Notes under the pieces: generated by a model
Told to the model about the DNA's origin: nothing
The model's database searches: none
Seen by the model: only the letters and a program-made list of their open reading frames with translations
NCBI GenBank assembly: GCA_964482235.1
Contig: CAYZWU010000016.1
Location: 1 to 64,000 of the forward strand
From: CAYZWU01 sp964482235
GTDB taxonomy: Bacteria; Planctomycetota; B15-G4; CAYZWU01
Length of the DNA: 64,000 nucleotides
Reading direction: 5' to 3'
Shown: piece after piece, positions 62,039 through 64,000 of the stretch
Numbering within the stretch: position 1 is the stretch's first letter
Layout of the letters: each line of letters opens with the position of its first letter
Program-made: the position numbers and the translations under genes

Positions 62039-62532
62039 TGGAAATCAACCTCACGGTGAACGGCGAGCGGCTGACCTGGGCGATCCGCCCCGACGCAAGC
62101 CTCCTCGCCTGCCTCAGGCAGAACGGCTTCATCGAGGTGAAGAGCGGCTGCGCCGAAGGAGACTGCGGCGCCTGTCTTGTTCTGCTCGACGGGAAACCGG
62201 TGAACTCCTGCATGGTCTTCGCCGCCTCGGCCCAGGGCAGCTCGGTGACCACGGTTCGCGGGATCGGCACCCAGCGCTCCCCTCACGTGATCCAGGAATC
62301 GCTGGCCGAGTCGGGAGGCGTCCAGTGCGGCTTCTGTACGCCCGGGATGGTCGTGGCCGCCTTCGCCCTGCTCCGCGACAATCCCGATCCCGGCGAGAGC
62401 GAGATTCGCCGCGCCCTCGACGGCTGCCTCTGCCGCTGCACCGGGTACGAAAAGATCGTGGATGGAATCCGTCTGGCAGCAGCCAGGATCCGTGAAATCG
62501 AATCGGCAGCCGGGGAGCAGAGCGATGAGTGA
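62035..62532 (+). CDS. Molybdenum hydroxylase 2Fe-2S subunit
   Basis: 165 residues. Plant-type ferredoxin cluster GCAEGDCGACLVLLDGKPVN plus a downstream Cys, and the helical-domain cluster CGFCTPG ... CLCRCTGY. All eight cysteines are present. It links the Mo centre to FAD. Strong AGGAGG ribosome-binding site; ATGA overlap with the FAD subunit and 8-base overlap with the next Mo subunit. It is the only Fe-S subunit in the window and may serve both Mo subunits. Confidence 0.95.
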   Translation: MMEINLTVNGERLTWAIRPDASLLACLRQNGFIEVKSGCAEGDCGACLVLLDGKPVNSCMVFAASAQGSSVTTVRGIGTQRSPHVIQESLAESGGVQCGFCTPGMVVAAFALLRDNPDPGESEIRRALDGCLCRCTGYEKIVDGIRLAAARIREIESAAGEQSDE

Positions 62533-64000
62533 TGTGGTTGGACATTCGGTGACAAAGATCGATGCCCTCGCCCTGGCCACGGGTGAAGAGAAGTTCGTCG
62601 ACGACTTCGACCGGCCCGGGACGGCCCATGCCGGCATCCTCTACTCCCCCCATGCCAGCGCCCGGATCAAGTCGATCGACACCGCGGCCGCCCTGGCGAT
62701 CGACGGCGTCTTCGACGTCCTGAGCCAAAAGAACGTGAAGAAGGTGGTCCACACCACGGCCGGCCAGGGCTTTCCCGAGCCCTCTCCCTACGACACCGCG
62801 ATGTTCGACGACAGGGTCCGCTTCGTCGGCGACCGGGTGGCCGCCGTCCTGGCCGCCAGCCCGGCGCTCGTTCGCGACGCCCTTGCCGCGATCCGGGTGG
62901 AGTACGAGCCCCTGCCCCCGGTTCTGGACTACGAGGCAGCGGCCGATCCCGCCGCACCGATCGTGAACGAACCCGACTCGGGCCGAGGCCCCTTCTCCTT
63001 CGGCGACGGCAAGACGCGGAATCTGGCCGCCGCCGTCTCCTTCGCGATCGGCGACGTGGATGCCGGCCTTCTCCAGGCGGACAACGTGTTCGACCGCACG
63101 TACAGGACGCACTACGCCTCGCACTGCATGCTGGAGCCCCACTCGGTCTTCACCTTTCTCGACGAACGCAACCGTCTCGTGATCTACTCCTCCACCCAGG
63201 TTCCCTTCCACGTTCGCCGCATCTGCGCCGCCGTTCTCGACATCCCGATCCGTTCGATCCGCGTGATAAAGCCGCGAATCGGCGGCGGCTTCGGCGGCAA
63301 GCAGGAGGTCTTTCTCGAGTACATCCCCGCTCTCTTCACCCTGCGAACCGGCAGGCCGGTCAAGATGGTGCTCGGCAGGAAGGAGGTCTTCGTCAGCTCC
63401 CGCACGCGCCACCCGATGCGGATCCGCATGCGCTCGGGCGTCAAGAACGACGGCACGATCACGGCGATCGACCACGACGTCCTGATGAACACGGGCGCCT
63501 ACGGATCGCACGCCCTCACCGTCCTCTCCAACGCGGGCTCCAAGGTCCTCCCCCTCTTCAACAAGGTGGAGAACGTGCGCTTCTCCGGGCGCACCGTCTA
63601 CAGCAACCTGCCTGTCGGCGGAGCCTACCGCGGCTATGGAGCCACGCAGTCCGTCTTCGCCTTCGGACAGCAGATCGACATGATGGCCCGGGCGGCGGGG
63701 ATCGACGTGGTCGACTTCTACGCGCAGCGCCACATCCGCGAGGGGGAAACGTCGGCCATCTTCGAGGCTCTCGGCGAGGGGAAGGCCGGCGTGGAGATGA
63801 CGATCCGGTCGTGCGGCCTGGGCGAATGCCTCCGCCTCGGCGCCGAGGCGATCGGATGGAAATCCAAGCGCGGCGCGCGGCTCTCGGACGGACCGCGCGT
63901 GCGCGGCGTGGGGATGGTCGGCCTGATGCAGGGATCGTCGATCCCCAGGATCGACATGGGAGCCTCGTCGATCAAGATGAACGAGGACGGCTCGTTCAAC
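62525..64000 (+). CDS. Molybdenum hydroxylase, Mo-binding subunit B (partial, runs off window)
   Basis: 492 codons visible with no stop before the window ends. Begins MSDVVGHSVTKIDAL and carries RIGGGFGGKQEVFLEYIPAL and GGAYRGYGATQSVFAFG, the Mo-cofactor and substrate motifs of the XdhA family; this form resembles XdhA of anaerobic bacteria. The catalytic Glu region would lie beyond 64000, so completeness cannot be judged. Coupled to the Fe-S subunit. It differs from subunit A at the substrate motif (YRGYGATQ versus FRGFGSPQ), implying another substrate. Confidence 0.92.
   Translation, partial: MSDVVGHSVTKIDALALATGEEKFVDDFDRPGTAHAGILYSPHASARIKSIDTAAALAIDGVFDVLSQKNVKKVVHTTAGQGFPEPSPYDTAMFDDRVRFVGDRVAAVLAASPALVRDALAAIRVEYEPLPPVLDYEAAADPAAPIVNEPDSGRGPFSFGDGKTRNLAAAVSFAIGDVDAGLLQADNVFDRTYRTHYASHCMLEPHSVFTFLDERNRLVIYSSTQVPFHVRRICAAVLDIPIRSIRVIKPRIGGGFGGKQEVFLEYIPALFTLRTGRPVKMVLGRKEVFVSSRTRHPMRIRMRSGVKNDGTITAIDHDVLMNTGAYGSHALTVLSNAGSKVLPLFNKVENVRFSGRTVYSNLPVGGAYRGYGATQSVFAFGQQIDMMARAAGIDVVDFYAQRHIREGETSAIFEALGEGKAGVEMTIRSCGLGECLRLGAEAIGWKSKRGARLSDGPRVRGVGMVGLMQGSSIPRIDMGASSIKMNEDGSFN

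Noticed and set aside
62129..63733. 534-codon minus-strand frame at the window end
   Set aside because: The plus strand carries an open molybdenum hydroxylase subunit with family motifs through the same bases.
1..64000. Mobile elements, CRISPR arrays, prophage or integration at the tRNA genes
   Set aside because: No transposase, integrase, direct-repeat array or duplicated tRNA end was seen in the window.

Overview
This is a GC-rich bacterial chromosome segment, densely coding on both strands. The cell was a diderm: there is LpxK for lipid A, a LolCDE-type transporter, an outer-membrane secretin and many lipoproteins. Several features recall the Planctomycetota/PVC and neighbouring candidate phyla: NfeD plus FloA membrane proteins, a prenyltransferase-repeat secreted protein, HEAT-repeat proteins and an archaeal-type ProRS. 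The exact phylum cannot be fixed from this window. I see no insertion sequence, prophage, CRISPR array or rRNA.

Layout. 1-3006: partial tRNA-Arg(CCG), a tail-anchored coiled-coil protein, proS, tRNA-Ala(GGC). 3108-7008: membrane-fluidity operon (two NfeD proteins, FloA, a repeat-bearing partner). 6977-9077: LolD/LolC-like transporter. 9321-13815: tig-clpP-clpX-rlmN. 13866-17352: ECF sigma factor, zinc anti-sigma factor, a trypsin-like protein that has lost two catalytic residues, and a PDZ protein. 17626-20447: accA and a ChaN-like protein. 20464-37184: one long leftward run of 17 genes for a type IV pilus or type II secretion-like machine, with two histidine kinases, a CheY-like regulator and a STAS protein embedded. 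37376-43710: two HEAT-repeat proteins around an AT-rich gap, then a prenyltransferase-repeat protein. 43760-50419: CHASE2 adenylate cyclase, SH3 protein, M48 protease, an MscS channel with a cyclic-nucleotide-binding domain, and a class II cAMP phosphodiesterase. 50830-54172: four tandem LPP20-like lipoproteins. 54120-57783: lpxK, an orphan parA, a TPR protein. 57906-64000: molybdenum hydroxylase genes (two Mo subunits, two FAD subunits, one 2Fe-2S subunit), the last running off the window.

The most notable system is the cAMP module: synthesis, a channel effector and degradation within 7 kb, next to envelope protease genes. I infer a cAMP-controlled channel responding to an extracytoplasmic signal. 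Other points of interest are an in-frame TGA in a pilus gene whose reading frame continues to the next start, an HtrA-like pseudoprotease in a sigma-factor operon, and a ClpX whose ClpP-docking loop is expanded by a basic insert. All starts were chosen by eye from ribosome-binding sites and family alignment; no database search was run.
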